Shown: piece by piece, positions 1-10,100 of the stretch | Numbering within the stretch: position 1 is the first letter of the stretch | Layout: each line of letters starts with the position of its first letter | Virus record (IMG/VR): IMGVR_UViG_3300006752_000248 | Location: 1 to 23,033 of that record | Direction: 5' to 3' (one strand) | From: a virus | DNA length: 23,033 bases | Notes under the pieces: generated by a model | Told to the model about the DNA's origin: nothing | What the model saw: only the letters and a program-made list of their open reading frames with translations | Databases searched by the model: none | Made by a program: the position numbers and the translations under genes

Positions 1-198
1 AGGCGTTGATCCAGACTCTAAGAATTGAGGAGAGTACTGTCTGCCCTTAAGACGGCCTACAATGATCTCAACCTTCTTAGGGCCATGATTGTGAGGTGTG
101 TTTGCTCCGTAATGCGTTGATAGCCGTACAGCGGGATAACCCACCAAAACAAGATCGCCTTCGGCATCATGTGCCTGAACGTAAAGAACTCCAAACAT
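1..198 (-). CDS. Partial gene at the window edge, unknown function
   Basis: The first 66 residues of a gene that continues past the left edge. It starts MFGVLYVQAHDAEGDLVLVG and continues through YPAVRLSTHYGANTPHNHGP and KKVEIIVGRLKGRQYSP without a stop. The ATG at 198 is supported by AGGAG eight bases upstream and by the TAATG overlap with the previous gene. The visible part is probably beta-rich, with a His/Asn-rich loop. No domain is recognised from this fragment. It should belong to the same late operon. Confidence 0.75.
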   Translation of the reverse strand, partial: MFGVLYVQAHDAEGDLVLVGYPAVRLSTHYGANTPHNHGPKKVEIIVGRLKGRQYSPQFLESGSTP

Positions 199-737
199 TA
201 TATACTCCTTATCTTGTCGTATTCGATCTTAACATCATAGCGCGTCGTGTCGTTGTCCAACGAAGCCCCCGATGTGTCATAAATAACTACCGCAAATTTA
301 ACGGAGCTAGAGGCTACATCGGGGAAGGTCGGGCCAAACCAATGGCTAAAAGGAAAGTCAATAACAAGAGACGCAGTGCTCGCGTCATAAGAAGTAGTAT
401 CTGTTTGTTGCCAAGCCAATAAGTTAGGCCCATCCGTGTCCACTGTCGCTGTGGTGTAATCATAGGAATCAGATACCCATGACCAAAGCTCTAGACGAAT
501 AGAGTAGCCCTGAGAGCCGTTATAGTTCCCATAAGACGAGCTGTTATATTGGCTTGCAGATCTACTTACGCGAATATTGCGCACGAATACCCGCTCAGTG
601 CTCTTGCCTGCGATTGTTATAACCTGATCATCTTCCTTATTAGCGGTGACGACACTATCAGTCTCTAATACGCTTGTAGTATAAGTCGTTGAAGCAGGCT
701 CTAAAGCGGCTACCTGTTTGCCGGGTATTATTGGCAT
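198..737 (-). CDS. Unknown beta-rich fibre-associated protein
   Basis: A 179-residue protein that follows the tail fibre after 47 bases. The middle is rich in Ser, Tyr and Asn (SASQYNSSSYGNYNGSQGYS at about 60-79), followed by strands LRLELWSWVSD type and a second strand set, STASLVIDFPFSHWFGP, VKFAVVIYDTSG and TRYDVKIEYDKI. It looks like a beta-sandwich, such as a carbohydrate-binding or fibre-tip domain, but no family is certain. No signal peptide or TM is seen. The ribosome site is weak (GAGAAAG). The palindrome at 769-784 lies in its leader. The stop shares a base with the next ATG (TAATG), and its end holds the AGGAG of that gene. Confidence 0.72.
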   Translation of the reverse strand: MPIIPGKQVAALEPASTTYTTSVLETDSVVTANKEDDQVITIAGKSTERVFVRNIRVSRSASQYNSSSYGNYNGSQGYSIRLELWSWVSDSYDYTTATVDTDGPNLLAWQQTDTTSYDASTASLVIDFPFSHWFGPTFPDVASSSVKFAVVIYDTSGASLDNDTTRYDVKIEYDKIRSI

Positions 738-768
738 ATCATGTTCTTTCTCATTACAGTTTCAAGGG

Positions 769-784
769 TAGTTTTATAAAACTA
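769..784. promoter_or_regulatory. 16-base palindrome, conserved intergenic motif copy C
   Basis: TAGTTTTATAAAACTA is a perfect palindrome abutting the TAA stop of the fibre gene. Its 13-base part TTTTATAAAACTA (minus strand) is also found directly after the giant gene. It may be a promoter, operator or processing site. Confidence 0.4.
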
Positions 785-2236
785 TTACAGCGCCATGAAG
801 CTAATCTTTACCTCATCCTCAGACGCGTCGTAGTCAAATCCTGCAACATTAGGCGCGAACCACAGCTCATCGCCACTCTGAAGGCTATTGAATCCACGTA
901 CATTAGAGACGTTTGTATCACTAGCAGGCATAAAGAATACTTCAGCCCCTGTAGTCGTAGCGTCTCCAACAAGCATAAGAACGCCGTTGATGAATACAAA
1001 GACATCACAGTCCTGTGCGGGGATCTTAGAAAGAGTGATACCTGTTGTGCCGGGGCTACTCCCCGTTACATCAGCTGCAACACCGCCTTCGATCCCTTTA
1101 GCGAGGACAGCCGCTTGTAAGCCGTTTGTTCCAACACTAATCGTATCAGCATCTACCTTGACAGCGAGTCCATCATTACCTGTTGAAGACGCTACAATGA
1201 GCGATTCATTTTGGTTGCTTGCGCTCTGCCCGCCAAGTTGTACGCCTACCTCATCAGAGGAAATCTCAAGCCCGTTTGCGACATTGACAGCGAGCTTGTT
1301 TGAGATAAATGTTAAACCACTCGCAGTGGCACGATCTACGGCTACGGTAACACCGCTTACAGAAATACCATTTCCGCCCGAAACGGAAGTCGCAGAACCG
1401 CTAAACAAGAGCCAACTTAAGTCATCAGTGTCTAATGTCGGATCACCCCCACCTGAAGGGGATTCAAGAACATAAGCATTGAGCTTGTTAGAGGTACCTT
1501 CGGTCGTAAGTACATACGCGCCTGATGTGATCTCAGCATCAGAGTTAAAATCAGATGCGCGGGTCAATACCCAATTGCTTGAGCCATCTCCTGCAGTAGA
1601 TAAAACATAGATGCCGTTTTGTGAAGCGTCTGCCTGATCTTTAATAAGGATGCGCTCGCCTGCGGTCACAGTAACCCCATCAAGCGCAAAAGCCGCCTGA
1701 GTATCCGCGTTAGTGAGCGTTAGCTCGCTAGAGCTATAAGTTGCGGTAAGCGCGGCTGTTGTCGCCACTACAACAGAGTCTTTAAAGTCAAGACCTTGTG
1801 CTTTGTCATCTACATATTTCTTAGTCGCAGCATGACCATCCGCAGTGGGTGTCGGTACTAAGAATGAGTTTACGCCTGAAAAGTCATAATCGTTTGAGGT
1901 GGATGCGCCATCAGCGCCCTCAATCTTAGTCTCATCTACAGCATCCGCTAAAATCTTGGCCGAGTTAACCGCGTTAGGGGCTAAGTCATCAGCGCCAATA
2001 GATGCCGCCTCAATTTGAGAGGATTGGCCTGAAACAGCAGAAGCTGAGCCGTGAATGGCGCTATCGCGTAGGAACAGTTTAATACCAGCCGTTCCTGTGG
2101 TCTCAAGAGCAAACGTTAGCTGTGAATCAGCGTGAGCTCCCATACCTTGTGCAATACCCGTTGCGCCGTTTTTAGCTCCGCTAATGATGAGCTTATCATT
2201 GGCATCAATTTTAATCTGTTCTGGTTTTAAGCTCAT
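785..2236 (-). CDS. Tail fibre protein
   Basis: A 483-residue protein, probably a trimeric fibre that reaches the host surface. Residues 1-60 are strand-rich and possibly the attachment part. Residues 133-146 read DGHAATKKYVDDKA, the A-T-K-x-Y-V-D motif marking trimeric fibre junctions. The following domain (148-285) carries LDFKDSVVVATTAALT, LDGVTVTAGERILIKDQADA, SQNGIYVLS, WVLTRASDFNSDAEI and GAYVLTTEGT, a well-known tail-fibre module. Residues 285-400 are glycine, serine and valine-rich repeats (NGISVSGVTVAV, NGLEISSDEVGVQLGG, NDGLAVKVDADTISVGTNGL). The C-terminus (VFVFINGVLMLVGDAT ... LQSGDELWFAP) is a beta domain. The start has a strong AAGGAGG site nine bases upstream. Receptor specificity cannot be seen. 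Confidence 0.88.
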   Translation of the reverse strand: MSLKPEQIKIDANDKLIISGAKNGATGIAQGMGAHADSQLTFALETTGTAGIKLFLRDSAIHGSASAVSGQSSQIEAASIGADDLAPNAVNSAKILADAVDETKIEGADGASTSNDYDFSGVNSFLVPTPTADGHAATKKYVDDKAQGLDFKDSVVVATTAALTATYSSSELTLTNADTQAAFALDGVTVTAGERILIKDQADASQNGIYVLSTAGDGSSNWVLTRASDFNSDAEITSGAYVLTTEGTSNKLNAYVLESPSGGGDPTLDTDDLSWLLFSGSATSVSGGNGISVSGVTVAVDRATASGLTFISNKLAVNVANGLEISSDEVGVQLGGQSASNQNESLIVASSTGNDGLAVKVDADTISVGTNGLQAAVLAKGIEGGVAADVTGSSPGTTGITLSKIPAQDCDVFVFINGVLMLVGDATTTGAEVFFMPASDTNVSNVRGFNSLQSGDELWFAPNVAGFDYDASEDEVKISFMAL

Positions 2237-2254
2237 AGCAGAGCCTCCTTAAAT

Positions 2255-2542
2255 CTAAATTTGGTTGACATACCAAAGAGAAACAGTGTCACCCTCATCC
2301 AAATCGAGATAAGGGTGGTTCCAAGTTACAATGTTATTGTTAACGTTAAAGAACTCATGACCATAGCGCAATCCATTATATAGTAAGTACACATAAGGAT
2401 TAGTGTCCGGGTCATAGGCGAGATTAGCGCTAAGAGTAAAGTTTTTATCCCAATCAGCGGGGATCGTTAGCGCGAGTTCACGGAAAAATGGCGCGTCTGC
2501 GCCTTTTACTCCTCTTTCTCGCACGACTATATAATCAGGCAT
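2255..2542 (-). CDS. Small fibre-linked protein with N-G ... G-D beta motif
   Basis: A 95-residue protein. Residues about 48-92 read YVYLLYNGLRYGHEFF, NNNIVTWN and LDEGDTVSLWYV. The arrangement Y/V-x-L/V-x-x-NG-x-x-x-x ... I-T/V-x-x-x ... L-x-x-GD-x-V-x-x-x-Y is common in short domains of phage tail fibres and adaptors. The first part (RERGVKGADAPFFRELALTI, PADWDKNFT) is not recognised. It starts three bases after the previous stop, with GAGGTAG upstream. The stop is followed by an AAGGAGG site for the fibre gene. A similar NG/GD arrangement closes the fibre encoded next, so the two may share a fold. Confidence 0.65.
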   Translation of the reverse strand: MPDYIVVRERGVKGADAPFFRELALTIPADWDKNFTLSANLAYDPDTNPYVYLLYNGLRYGHEFFNVNNNIVTWNHPYLDLDEGDTVSLWYVNQI

Positions 2543-2545
2543 GAG

Positions 2546-2902
2546 CTACCTCGCAGTCTCAGTAAGTGTGTTTATTCTACCGCGAAGTATGGTCTTTTTC
2601 CAACCTATAGCGTCTTCAGTGACCTCTAGGTCGTATTCAAGAGCGCCTGATGTAAACTCAGCTGTCTCAGATGGTGGGATAGATATAAGGATCTCACCCT
2701 TTCGCGTCGGATCAGTAATCTCAGGTCGATTAATCTCATCAGATGCAGAGGTCTTATCGTACAGCGTCTCATTGGTAAAACGAATAGCGAAGCGGATCGT
2801 CTTACCCAACAAAGGGATACGATTACCCTCAGAGTCTTCCCAATACACGTTAAGTTCAAAAGTATCACCAATGATGAGGTGCGTATCAAACGTGTTGGTC
2901 AT
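2546..2902 (-). CDS. Small beta-sandwich structural protein, unknown function
   Basis: A 118-residue protein starting MTNTFDTHLIIGDTFELNVY. The ATG at 2902 is preferred to 2917 because it overlaps the lipoprotein stop as ATGA and has AGGGA six bases upstream. The pattern G-D-T-F-x-L-x-V-x-W-x-D-x-x-G (17-31), LLGKTIRFAIRFTNE and a later LEYDLEVTEDAIGWKKTILR with GRINT resembles Ig-like small proteins found beside fibre genes in many phages, in which a sequence of the form R-G-x-I-x-L/V ends the domain. No signal peptide or TM is present. It begins a run of fibre-linked genes after the lysis genes. An adaptor or baseplate-surface role is plausible. I cannot name it. Confidence 0.7.
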   Translation of the reverse strand: MTNTFDTHLIIGDTFELNVYWEDSEGNRIPLLGKTIRFAIRFTNETLYDKTSASDEINRPEITDPTRKGEILISIPPSETAEFTSGALEYDLEVTEDAIGWKKTILRGRINTLTETAR

Positions 2903-3147
2903 AGCTTTTCCCTGCATTCGACGAGCTTTACCTTAAGTCTTTGCTCAATAGACATACGATACAGCATCCATTTTTTAGACACACGAAAAGAACCATCTTC
3001 ATTCTTAGTAATGTCCGATGAGTCTATAGTGATCACAATAGGCTTCGCTGTATTCGTCGTAGGAGGCTTACAAAGGCTACAGCAACCGCTCAAGATCAGC
3101 GTCGTGCTTAGCCCAAGCAATCTCAATGTCTTGTTCGTTCTGTGCAC
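2899..3147 (-). CDS. Lipoprotein, possible outer-membrane spanin (Rz1-like), GTG start
   Basis: An 82-residue protein starting at GTG (3147). It has a basic n-region (MHRTNKTLR), a hydrophobic core (LLGLSTTLIL) and a lipobox L-S-G-C ending at Cys22, so it should be exported and lipid-anchored. The mature part opens CCSLCKPPTTNTAKP and is 61 residues long, with a Pro/Thr-rich start as in many Rz1-like proteins, then strands (PIVITIDSSDI) and a charged helix (MSIEQRLKVKLVECREK). The GTG is supported by AAGGAG at 3155-3160, seven bases upstream and inside the previous gene. The first 71 bases overlap that gene out of frame. The stop overlaps the next start as ATGA. The lipobox is clear, the spanin role is inferred from context. 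Confidence 0.68.
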   Translation of the reverse strand: MHRTNKTLRLLGLSTTLILSGCCSLCKPPTTNTAKPIVITIDSSDITKNEDGSFRVSKKWMLYRMSIEQRLKVKLVECREKL

Positions 3148-3268
3148 GATTGATCTCCTTAATGTAAGACGTCTTAGGTATATCCTCTTTGCGAGGTTGA
3201 GACAAGAGATCTAATATCTTCGGTAACACAGAAGCGATAAACCCAAGAATTAGGCTAAGGGCGGTCAT
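3077..3268 (-). CDS. Small one-TM protein, possible inner-membrane spanin or holin partner
   Basis: A 63-residue protein with a hydrophobic segment at residues 3-22 (ALSLILGFIASVLPKILDLL) and a charged tail (SQPRKEDIPKTSYIKEINRA, then QNEQDIEIAWAKHDADLERL) that can form a helix. Placement after a holin-type gene and overlapping a lipoprotein gene by 71 bases in another frame is the layout of Rz/Rz1 spanin pairs, in which the inner-membrane partner bears one TM and a periplasmic helix. The tail is short for an Rz-type spanin, so an antiholin-like or accessory membrane role is also possible. The start is an ATGA overlap with the holin-like gene. Translation is probably coupled, as no strong binding site precedes it. 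Confidence 0.6.
   Translation of the reverse strand: MTALSLILGFIASVLPKILDLLSQPRKEDIPKTSYIKEINRAQNEQDIEIAWAKHDADLERLL
3155..3160 (-). promoter_or_regulatory. Ribosome binding site that decides the GTG start of the lipoprotein
   Basis: AAGGAG on the minus strand, seven bases before GTG at 3147 and located within the preceding membrane-protein gene. It supports real translation of the overlapping frame. Confidence 0.75.
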
Positions 3269-3633
3269 ACCCGAACGGACTTTCCGGTTGATCCAAGATC
3301 ATCAGTACGCGCGATCTCAGCGTCAATAAGCATTGCGATCTCAGACTCTTGTACCTCTGGGTACATGGCTTTTACGACACCAATGACACGCTGTGCCTTG
3401 TCGCGACCTGAGACGATTCGTGAGCCATCTACTTTTAGCTCGCGCGCGGCCCATTCTTCAGCGGAAGCGATTCCATTCCGAACAAGGCCAAGCATCATAT
3501 TATTTTGTTGCTGTGACAGCTCAATGTCGAAGCGAGCCTGTAGCTTGCGGATAGCTATCGCTGCAAGCGCAGTCAAGACACTCGCGAGTACAGGGATAAG
3601 GATCTCTAAAACAGAAGTCATGATTTCGCTCAT
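3265..3633 (-). CDS. Probable holin, LL-H (superfamily 6) type
   Basis: A 122-residue protein with a single hydrophobic N-terminal segment at about 8-28 (VLEILIPVLASVLTALAAIA) followed by charged helices. The later part, VRNGIASAEEWAARELKVDG, then GRDKAQRVIGVVKAMYPEV and IAMLIDAEIAR, fits the LL-H-type holin layout: one TM, an A-x-x-x-A-E-x helix, a K-x-x-x-V helix and a final I-D-x-x-I-E/A helix. The role would be to make lesions in the inner membrane at the end of infection. The start at 3633 is preferred over 3642: TAGGTG lies six bases upstream, and it makes the ATGA overlap used across this operon. Its stop also overlaps the next start as ATGA. The same family name is sometimes given to tail-linked membrane proteins, so holin activity is inferred. 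Confidence 0.65.
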   Translation of the reverse strand: MSEIMTSVLEILIPVLASVLTALAAIAIRKLQARFDIELSQQQNNMMLGLVRNGIASAEEWAARELKVDGSRIVSGRDKAQRVIGVVKAMYPEVQESEIAMLIDAEIARTDDLGSTGKSVRV

Positions 3634-4166
3634 AATATGCACCTATATGCGTTTGAGATGGTGAGTAAGTCGTGCGTAGCTTCAGTGATCTTATCACATA
3701 GGCTTGTCATAGTGAAGTTAGAGTTATCAAGGTCAATGCTTGTGATTACTCCCCATTTGTCCTCGCATTCAATGATGTCATTGACCTCGTATAGTCCTAA
3801 TAACACAGAGAACGCTGAGTCAGAGGATTCAAGCGCAGACAAGATGTCCAAAGATGGATCAAACCCTAGAGCGCGCATAATCGCCACAGAGCCGTCTTCG
3901 GATTGATGTGTATCGGGAACACGCTGAGTTACGTCAACAGTAACAGGAATGCGTCGAGTCTTTCCGCGTATAGAGATCGTCTTATAGATGACCCTTGAAC
4001 TCTTAGTGCGCTTATTGAAGTCGTCTATGACGACATCACTGCCTCCCATAGTCATGGTCTCAAGGTAAGCTTCATATTCATCATCTGAGAGGTCAATTAA
4101 ATCCGCGCGTAAGCGTAGCTCTAATCGTTTCAGTAGTTCTTCGTTGTTCATTACACATTCAACCAT
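3630..4166 (-). CDS. Unknown acidic protein before the lysis cassette
   Basis: A protein of 178 residues (or 173 if it starts at the ATG at 4151, MNNEELLKRLELRL). Neither start has a good ribosome binding site. The ATG at 4166 lies inside the conserved motif that follows the giant gene, so the 4151 start may be the true one. The N-terminus is a charged helix (ELLKRLELRLRADLIDLSDD), then a segment with GGSDVVIDDFNKRTKSSRVI and basic strands (KTISIRGKTRRIPVTVDVTQ). The C-terminal half is acidic and helical (SLDILSALESSDSAFSVLL). No family is recognised. It ends in an ATGA overlap with the probable holin gene, so its expression is tied to lysis genes, yet nothing indicates an enzymatic lysis role. 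Confidence 0.75.
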   Translation of the reverse strand: MVECVMNNEELLKRLELRLRADLIDLSDDEYEAYLETMTMGGSDVVIDDFNKRTKSSRVIYKTISIRGKTRRIPVTVDVTQRVPDTHQSEDGSVAIMRALGFDPSLDILSALESSDSAFSVLLGLYEVNDIIECEDKWGVITSIDLDNSNFTMTSLCDKITEATHDLLTISNAYRCIL

Positions 4167-4181
4167 AGTTTTATAAAAGTC
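4163..4181 (-). promoter_or_regulatory. Conserved intergenic motif, copy B
   Basis: On the minus strand this reads GACTTTTATAAAACTATGG and begins directly after the TAA stop of the giant gene. It shares 17 of 19 bases with 19227-19245 and the 13-base core TTTTATAAAACTA with 769-781. TATAAAACTA resembles the T4 late-promoter core TATAAATA plus flank, but no other evidence of a T4-type late system is in view. Confidence 0.4.
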
Positions 4182-7100
4182 TTAGATCTCGTTACCATCT
4201 TCATCGTATACTGTATTATCAAGCGTTGGCCTTCCACCCGCTACCGAGAACGTCATTAATCCTTGAGGTACGATCTTAATCTCGTCTCTTGTTGACGCGC
4301 TAAAGGGTAGCTGAGAGCTAGGTGTCTGTACCCCATAGTGGATAGCTCGCTCATTAATGTGCTCAGCTAGGTGCGGTGAGTCTGTACGCTCAGAGGGGCG
4401 GTTAACCTCAATAGATGCCTTAATGTGACAGCCTGCTACGGGAGGATTGATGCCCTCAGGTAAATCTTCTGCGAATGACTGCCCATGATTACCTGTATAC
4501 AGTACGAATACAATCTCATGATCTCCGGGCAATGTAAGCTCATTAGGAGTCACTACGCTGTCATTGAGGCTCTTTGAAGACAAGCCAATAGGCGCGTTTA
4601 GCCGAAGTGAGGATGCCTGCTCATGCATACGGCCAAGACTGCTCAGTAGCTCATATTCAACACCACTGTTCTGCGCAGAGTTAGCGACAGGAGAATGAAC
4701 CTCAGTAATACCCGCGCCAAGATCCCAAAGCGTATCAAAAGGATCAGAAGCAAACGTGTCTCCCGTATGGCTAGGGATGAGTGAACGCTCAAATGCGGCC
4801 TCTGAGGTACTGCCCGATTGAACGAGCGCGTTTTCACCTTCAAGCCAATACTGCTTAACATCCGAAGTATTATTAGTGGGCTTAAGTTGAAGATCCTCAG
4901 AGTTGCGGAATTGAACACCATCTTGGTTCGCTCCACCCGATAGGTTTGTTGACACCATTCTCTTTAGAGGCTTCATCCACTTAAAGTTAGGATGCAAACG
5001 GCTACCGCCTAAGTTGCTTATGTCACCTGTATCAATCATTGATTCCAAATGAATATAAGGCTTATTAGATGGGGAAGTAAGGTTAGTGCGAGGTAGTCTC
5101 TTAAGCTGATTAGTCTCAGCATCAACAGCTAAGAACATCTCAGTGAGGCTCTTAGTCGGTGATGAAAGACCTCCATAATTTAATGCTGCCCCGCCCAAAG
5201 CGATTGCACCTCCCGGCCTATTATGCAGAACGCGGATAGAGCTGTTTAACATCAGCTTAGTCTGCATCCCCAATTTGCTCCACATAGATGATGTATACAA
5301 CAAGCCCTGATTAAGCGTAGTGCCTTCAGAAGTCATTAATACACCCTTAGCTTGACGCTCATAGCCACACATATCAAAGATATCACGGAAAGTGAGATTG
5401 TCTTCTCGTAGCGAGTCATTATCACTATCATGGACAAGAGTACCGTCTTGTCGCGTTGCACCAACACCCAAACAAAGTGGGTCTAAGAACACAGAACGAC
5501 GAGTAACGAATACATTCGTACCCATGTCACCCATCATTAAGGTATCCACATCTTTATCTGGACCTTTACCGCTTACGATGCCCCTAGAGTCCGCAAAGTC
5601 AATGTGCCATGAAGGGCGATCATCAGCGTCATCCAAGTAGCTGTACGGATGAATGCTGTTATGTCCATAAGTACGGCTATACGTCTTAACATAGAGGTTA
5701 ATCCAAGCAAGCGTGTCTGTCTTTAGCCCAGAGCGGAGAGCCGCACCCGAGAATGGCTCCGTATGCGGTAATGAATCAGGAATAATCTCAGAGAAGTCGT
5801 TGTCTGTAACCTCCGTTCGTCCATTGAATCCTGTGAGACGTGAAGAATCTAAAGCCTGTAATACACGCAAGGTGTTCGCATCATATGGAAGACCTCGAAC
5901 ATCATAATACGCGTCTCTCGGATCATTATTATCCATGACCTCAAGTCTCGGGTTGCTAATCAGCGGGTTATACCCCGCGTTGTATGCATACTGATTGTCT
6001 TCATTTCTTGATGAAGCATCATAGCCCGATATCGGAGTAAATGAAGCCGTTCCCTGATGCGCCGCGTTTGTGTTTACATTGTCTATGACCGACATGGACG
6101 CGGGTAAATAAACCGGACGAGTCGCTTGATGGAACACCGTTCTAACCAAACGATCTTTAATCGTATTCGTCGCTGTTCCGCTATTTGCAACAAGAAGCGT
6201 GTTGTTAAAAGAATCGCCATATTGATGCGTTACGCTTGGGAGATACGGGAACCAATTAGCCCAGCTATTATATTGCTGTGCATTGAGTTGTCCCGTGTAG
6301 TTATTCTCCTCATAATCAAGACCATCCGCAAATCCAACGGAGCTTGGTAAATTAAGCCCGCCAAATCCAAGAACGCCCGTACTATGAGAGAAGTACGGGA
6401 TGTAGTTGAAGCTGTTACCTTCAGGATCAGCGTCACTGTTGTCGCCAAGTCTAAAGCCTTCTCCATGAGGATTAATTGACCCTAGTGCCGCGTTATAGTC
6501 AAAAGCAGTCTTATAGAAGCTCTCAACAGCAGGAACAAATCCATCTTCACTGTCCGAACCAGGGAACAAGCCCGTTATTCCGTTAAATAGGCGAAGCGCA
6601 TTAATCTGTTCAGCTGAATTATCTGTATCAGCGTCCGTCTCATTAGAGCTACTCTCGTTAAAGCCCGCAACATTACGCCAATTGCTGATTCCTAGCTGGT
6701 TAGACATAATTCCACGAGCTCTCGCAGTAAGGCGATCGCTTATAGGTACGATCCCCGTGTAAACCATGCTCTCGCGTGACCACTCAGGGTATGCCTGATA
6801 TCTAACTCTTGTGTCATCTGAGTTTTGAGTGTTGCCTTCTGTGCTGTTCAGCCAAAATCCATCCTCACCGCCCGGTGCTTGTAGCGCGTCCATGTTAGGG
6901 TGCCACCAATGAATATAAGGCTGTGCATTGCTAGGGATACAGACTGCTACAGGATCAACAGACCCAATTTGCACAGCATTAGTCTCAAGGAGATCCCTAA
7001 AGAAATCAGTAAGCGTAACGCTAGATCCCGAAGAGTCCTTAAGCTCACCATCTTGGTTTACCTGTGTTTGGATCAGGTCAGTAAGCGCCTTAAGTGATAG

Positions 7101-10100
7101 CGCAGACACTACAGGTAAGGCATTCGGGTTGTTGCTTTGATCACGTGCTCCAGCCAATGCGGGATACATTCGCTTTAAAGCCGTAGGTGATAGCTTAGAA
7201 AGCCACTCACTAATGATCGGAGTCGTAGTAGCAAGACCGCTTGTCGCGGGATTATTAGGTGCTTGCAAATCTGCGATTGCCTCATAAAGCGTATCAGAGC
7301 GCAGAGCGCCTGCATCGATGAGACCATCTAAGTCCTTAGCGAGCGTACTGCTGTTAAACAAGAACGAGCTTAGGATATCCTTAAGATGATTCGCCACGTC
7401 AAGATAGAAGTCTTTAAGAGCTGTCTCTGTTAGTGCGGGATTTGTTAAAACCTCCGCTGATAGCGGTCGATTTCGTCTTGAAGCCCAACGATCAAATAAA
7501 ATCTTCCATTCAGGATTCGCGACCCACTTCGAAAGTATACTATATTGTCCGTTATTCGCCTCAATTCCAATAGCTTGGAAGTAAGAAGCTACGGGGAATG
7601 GGTTATTGCCCGTCGGTACAACCGCAGTTATGTCAACCTCACTGCCCGCAATGACTCCAAAGATGATATCAGTTCCATTAGCCCCTTGCCCGTTATTAGG
7701 TACGCTAAACAGGTTTATTGCTAAAGCTCTAAAGGCGATCGCGATCTCAGAGTTGTAATAACGTGAATGCGCCTCTAATAGCGTTAATGTCTGATCATTC
7801 CTTATCAGGCGAGGCTCATTCTTAGAAAGAGCAAAACTCTCAAGATCAAGCGCAGATCTCGGGATGACGTTACCCTCATCGCTGTCAATGAATAGGAAAT
7901 CTGAATCATCAGTCTCAGATGCATATGACGCTGTTAATGAGTATAGATGGTCGGGGATACCGCGTCCGTTAGAAATATCGAGGAGCGTCGCAATCGCTTC
8001 GCTTAAGTCCATCGAACCCTCTAAGATCGAGTGCTGATGCTTAGGCATTGTCATCCAATGTGTGAAGCTCAAAGGCTCTACGCGAACGAACAAGTTTAAG
8101 CTATCAACAAGCAGATTAGATGGTACACCGTTTGCGTCTAACTCGCCGGGATAGAAATCTCCAACGTGGTAACGAAGTCGAAGTGCTGTTGCGCGGTTAG
8201 TGTCCAGAGACGTAGAAGGCATATACAGAGGGCGATCCTCTGATGGACTGCTTGATGCGGATGATGCCTGCGTCATAAGTCGAGTAAGCGATAGCTCTCT
8301 TCGACCCCAAGCACCCTTTAGAGGCTCATTCATCTTAGCAGACGAAGTCTCAATATCATCGTAGTAGCGAGCCTGATGCACATCATCTAAGTTAGATGAA
8401 GATCCTTGATCTAGGCGAGTAATCGAAGTTGAACCACTAATGTTACTCAAGAATGGTAGTAAAGTGCTGTTAGTCGCGGTATGCCCTAATGCTTTTGAGA
8501 GCGCCTGAAATCCATCGTTTCCAATAGTTGGAGCATAAGAGGTACCCGCAGCTGAGCTAATACCCATCGTACCCTTGACCTCTACATCAGCGCGCTGTGA
8601 TCTAATCGCAGATCGAGAGCTTGCGAGTACAGTAGCATGGCCAAACTTTAGTGCGTCAAAAGCCGTGTAAAGGCTCTGATCAAAATAAGCAGGCCCACCC
8701 TGTGGCGTCACTGTTGAATTACTTAGAAGGTCTAAGGTGTCGGTAAAAGAATCTAAACCCTGAAACCATAAAGGTTGATCTATCGTGAACAAGTCACCCT
8801 CTGCATGAGCGGAGGTCTTAATAGCCAATTTTCTTAGATTAAAGGAGTCCTTGAAAGCCTTAGCCTGCGCGATTCCTTCGTGCCAAAGTCGTTGCTCGTT
8901 AGAGCTCTTAGAACGGCTCCACCCTAGAGATTCGTCATTGTAATCAACAGTGTTTGATCCGTTTATCTTCTCGCGTACAAAGTACGACGCATCTTGTTGA
9001 GACAGCTGAGCCATTCCTCCAAGATTAGCGCCCTTGTTGTGATCAGCCCATTGTGAGTTTGCCGAATACAGTGGGTCTTCAAAGTCAATAGTACCGAATG
9101 TACGGACATCACCGTAATTCGTAGCGTCGATAAAGTTGTTGCTTACAGAGGATGCGTCTGCTTGACGATAAGTTGTACCAGAGCTTGCATTACCTATCGC
9201 GTGATCGTCACCTAATAATAGGTTAGCGCATGGCGTTATCCTAAATAGAGTGCCTGATTGAGTGGCGGGGCTGTTGCCGGTAGTGCGAAGCTGAGTAATG
9301 CCTGCCTGCCCAATTACGGCTAGAAGCGCATTGTCGTAAGAGTCTAAGCGTCCATCCAAAGAGTTGAACAACACCTGTCGTAGAGTCTCGCCTTCAGCAA
9401 GTGATAAACGGTCTAAGACAAGTGGCGCGTATACAGATCGGAGTTGATCCATAGCCCGATAAGGTGTAGCGCCATAAAATGCTTGGCGCGCGCGAACAAT
9501 CTCAGAGGTAGCGTCGCTTGCCTTAAGGAAGATACGAGGAGGTGCGACGTATACTGAAGGCTGTACGCTAAATGTGTCCGAGCCTGAGATATGAGTATAG
9601 TAGCCGTTTGCGTTCGGAGAGACTCTTGGTCTGTTCCAAAAACGTGGAACTGTTGCATCTTGAGTATCAATAACGAGCATATCAAATTGATGCGCGAGAT
9701 CTAAGTTAGGCCAAAATCTCGGTGATAGTGAGTCGCTGTTTACAGCGGGAGCTGCACCATTAGGGAAGTTAGCGAGATCAGAAGCAAGAGCGCCATTGAT
9801 TAAGAACTCTTGATGTAGACGCTTTGATGGCGAGCTACATACGAGGAGAATCAGCTGATCACTAAGGTAACGATCATAGGCAACAGCACTACCATTAGTA
9901 GTGTGAAGCCCTAGTATTGCCTTGAGAATATCGAGGTTTAGTAAACCATCATCGCCCATCTTACGTAAAACAGGTGATGATACCTTCTGTACGCCAAGTA
10001 TAGATTGTGGACGATTAGAGAGCGCATTATCTTCGCTAATGTCGTGCTCTGTTATAGAGCCCGCTGAAAGCAGTAAGGTCTGCTGTGTGAAGCCGTTTGC

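Noticed and set aside
501-560. Possible variable region of a diversity-generating retroelement in the Ser/Tyr/Asn-rich stretch
   Set aside because: There is no template repeat, reverse transcriptase or adenine-specific pattern in the window, and the stretch lies mid-protein rather than at a C-terminus.
888-1475. 195-residue open frame on the plus strand
   Set aside because: It lies opposite the well-supported fibre gene, has no ribosome site or recognisable domain, and fits a shadow of the opposite codon pattern.
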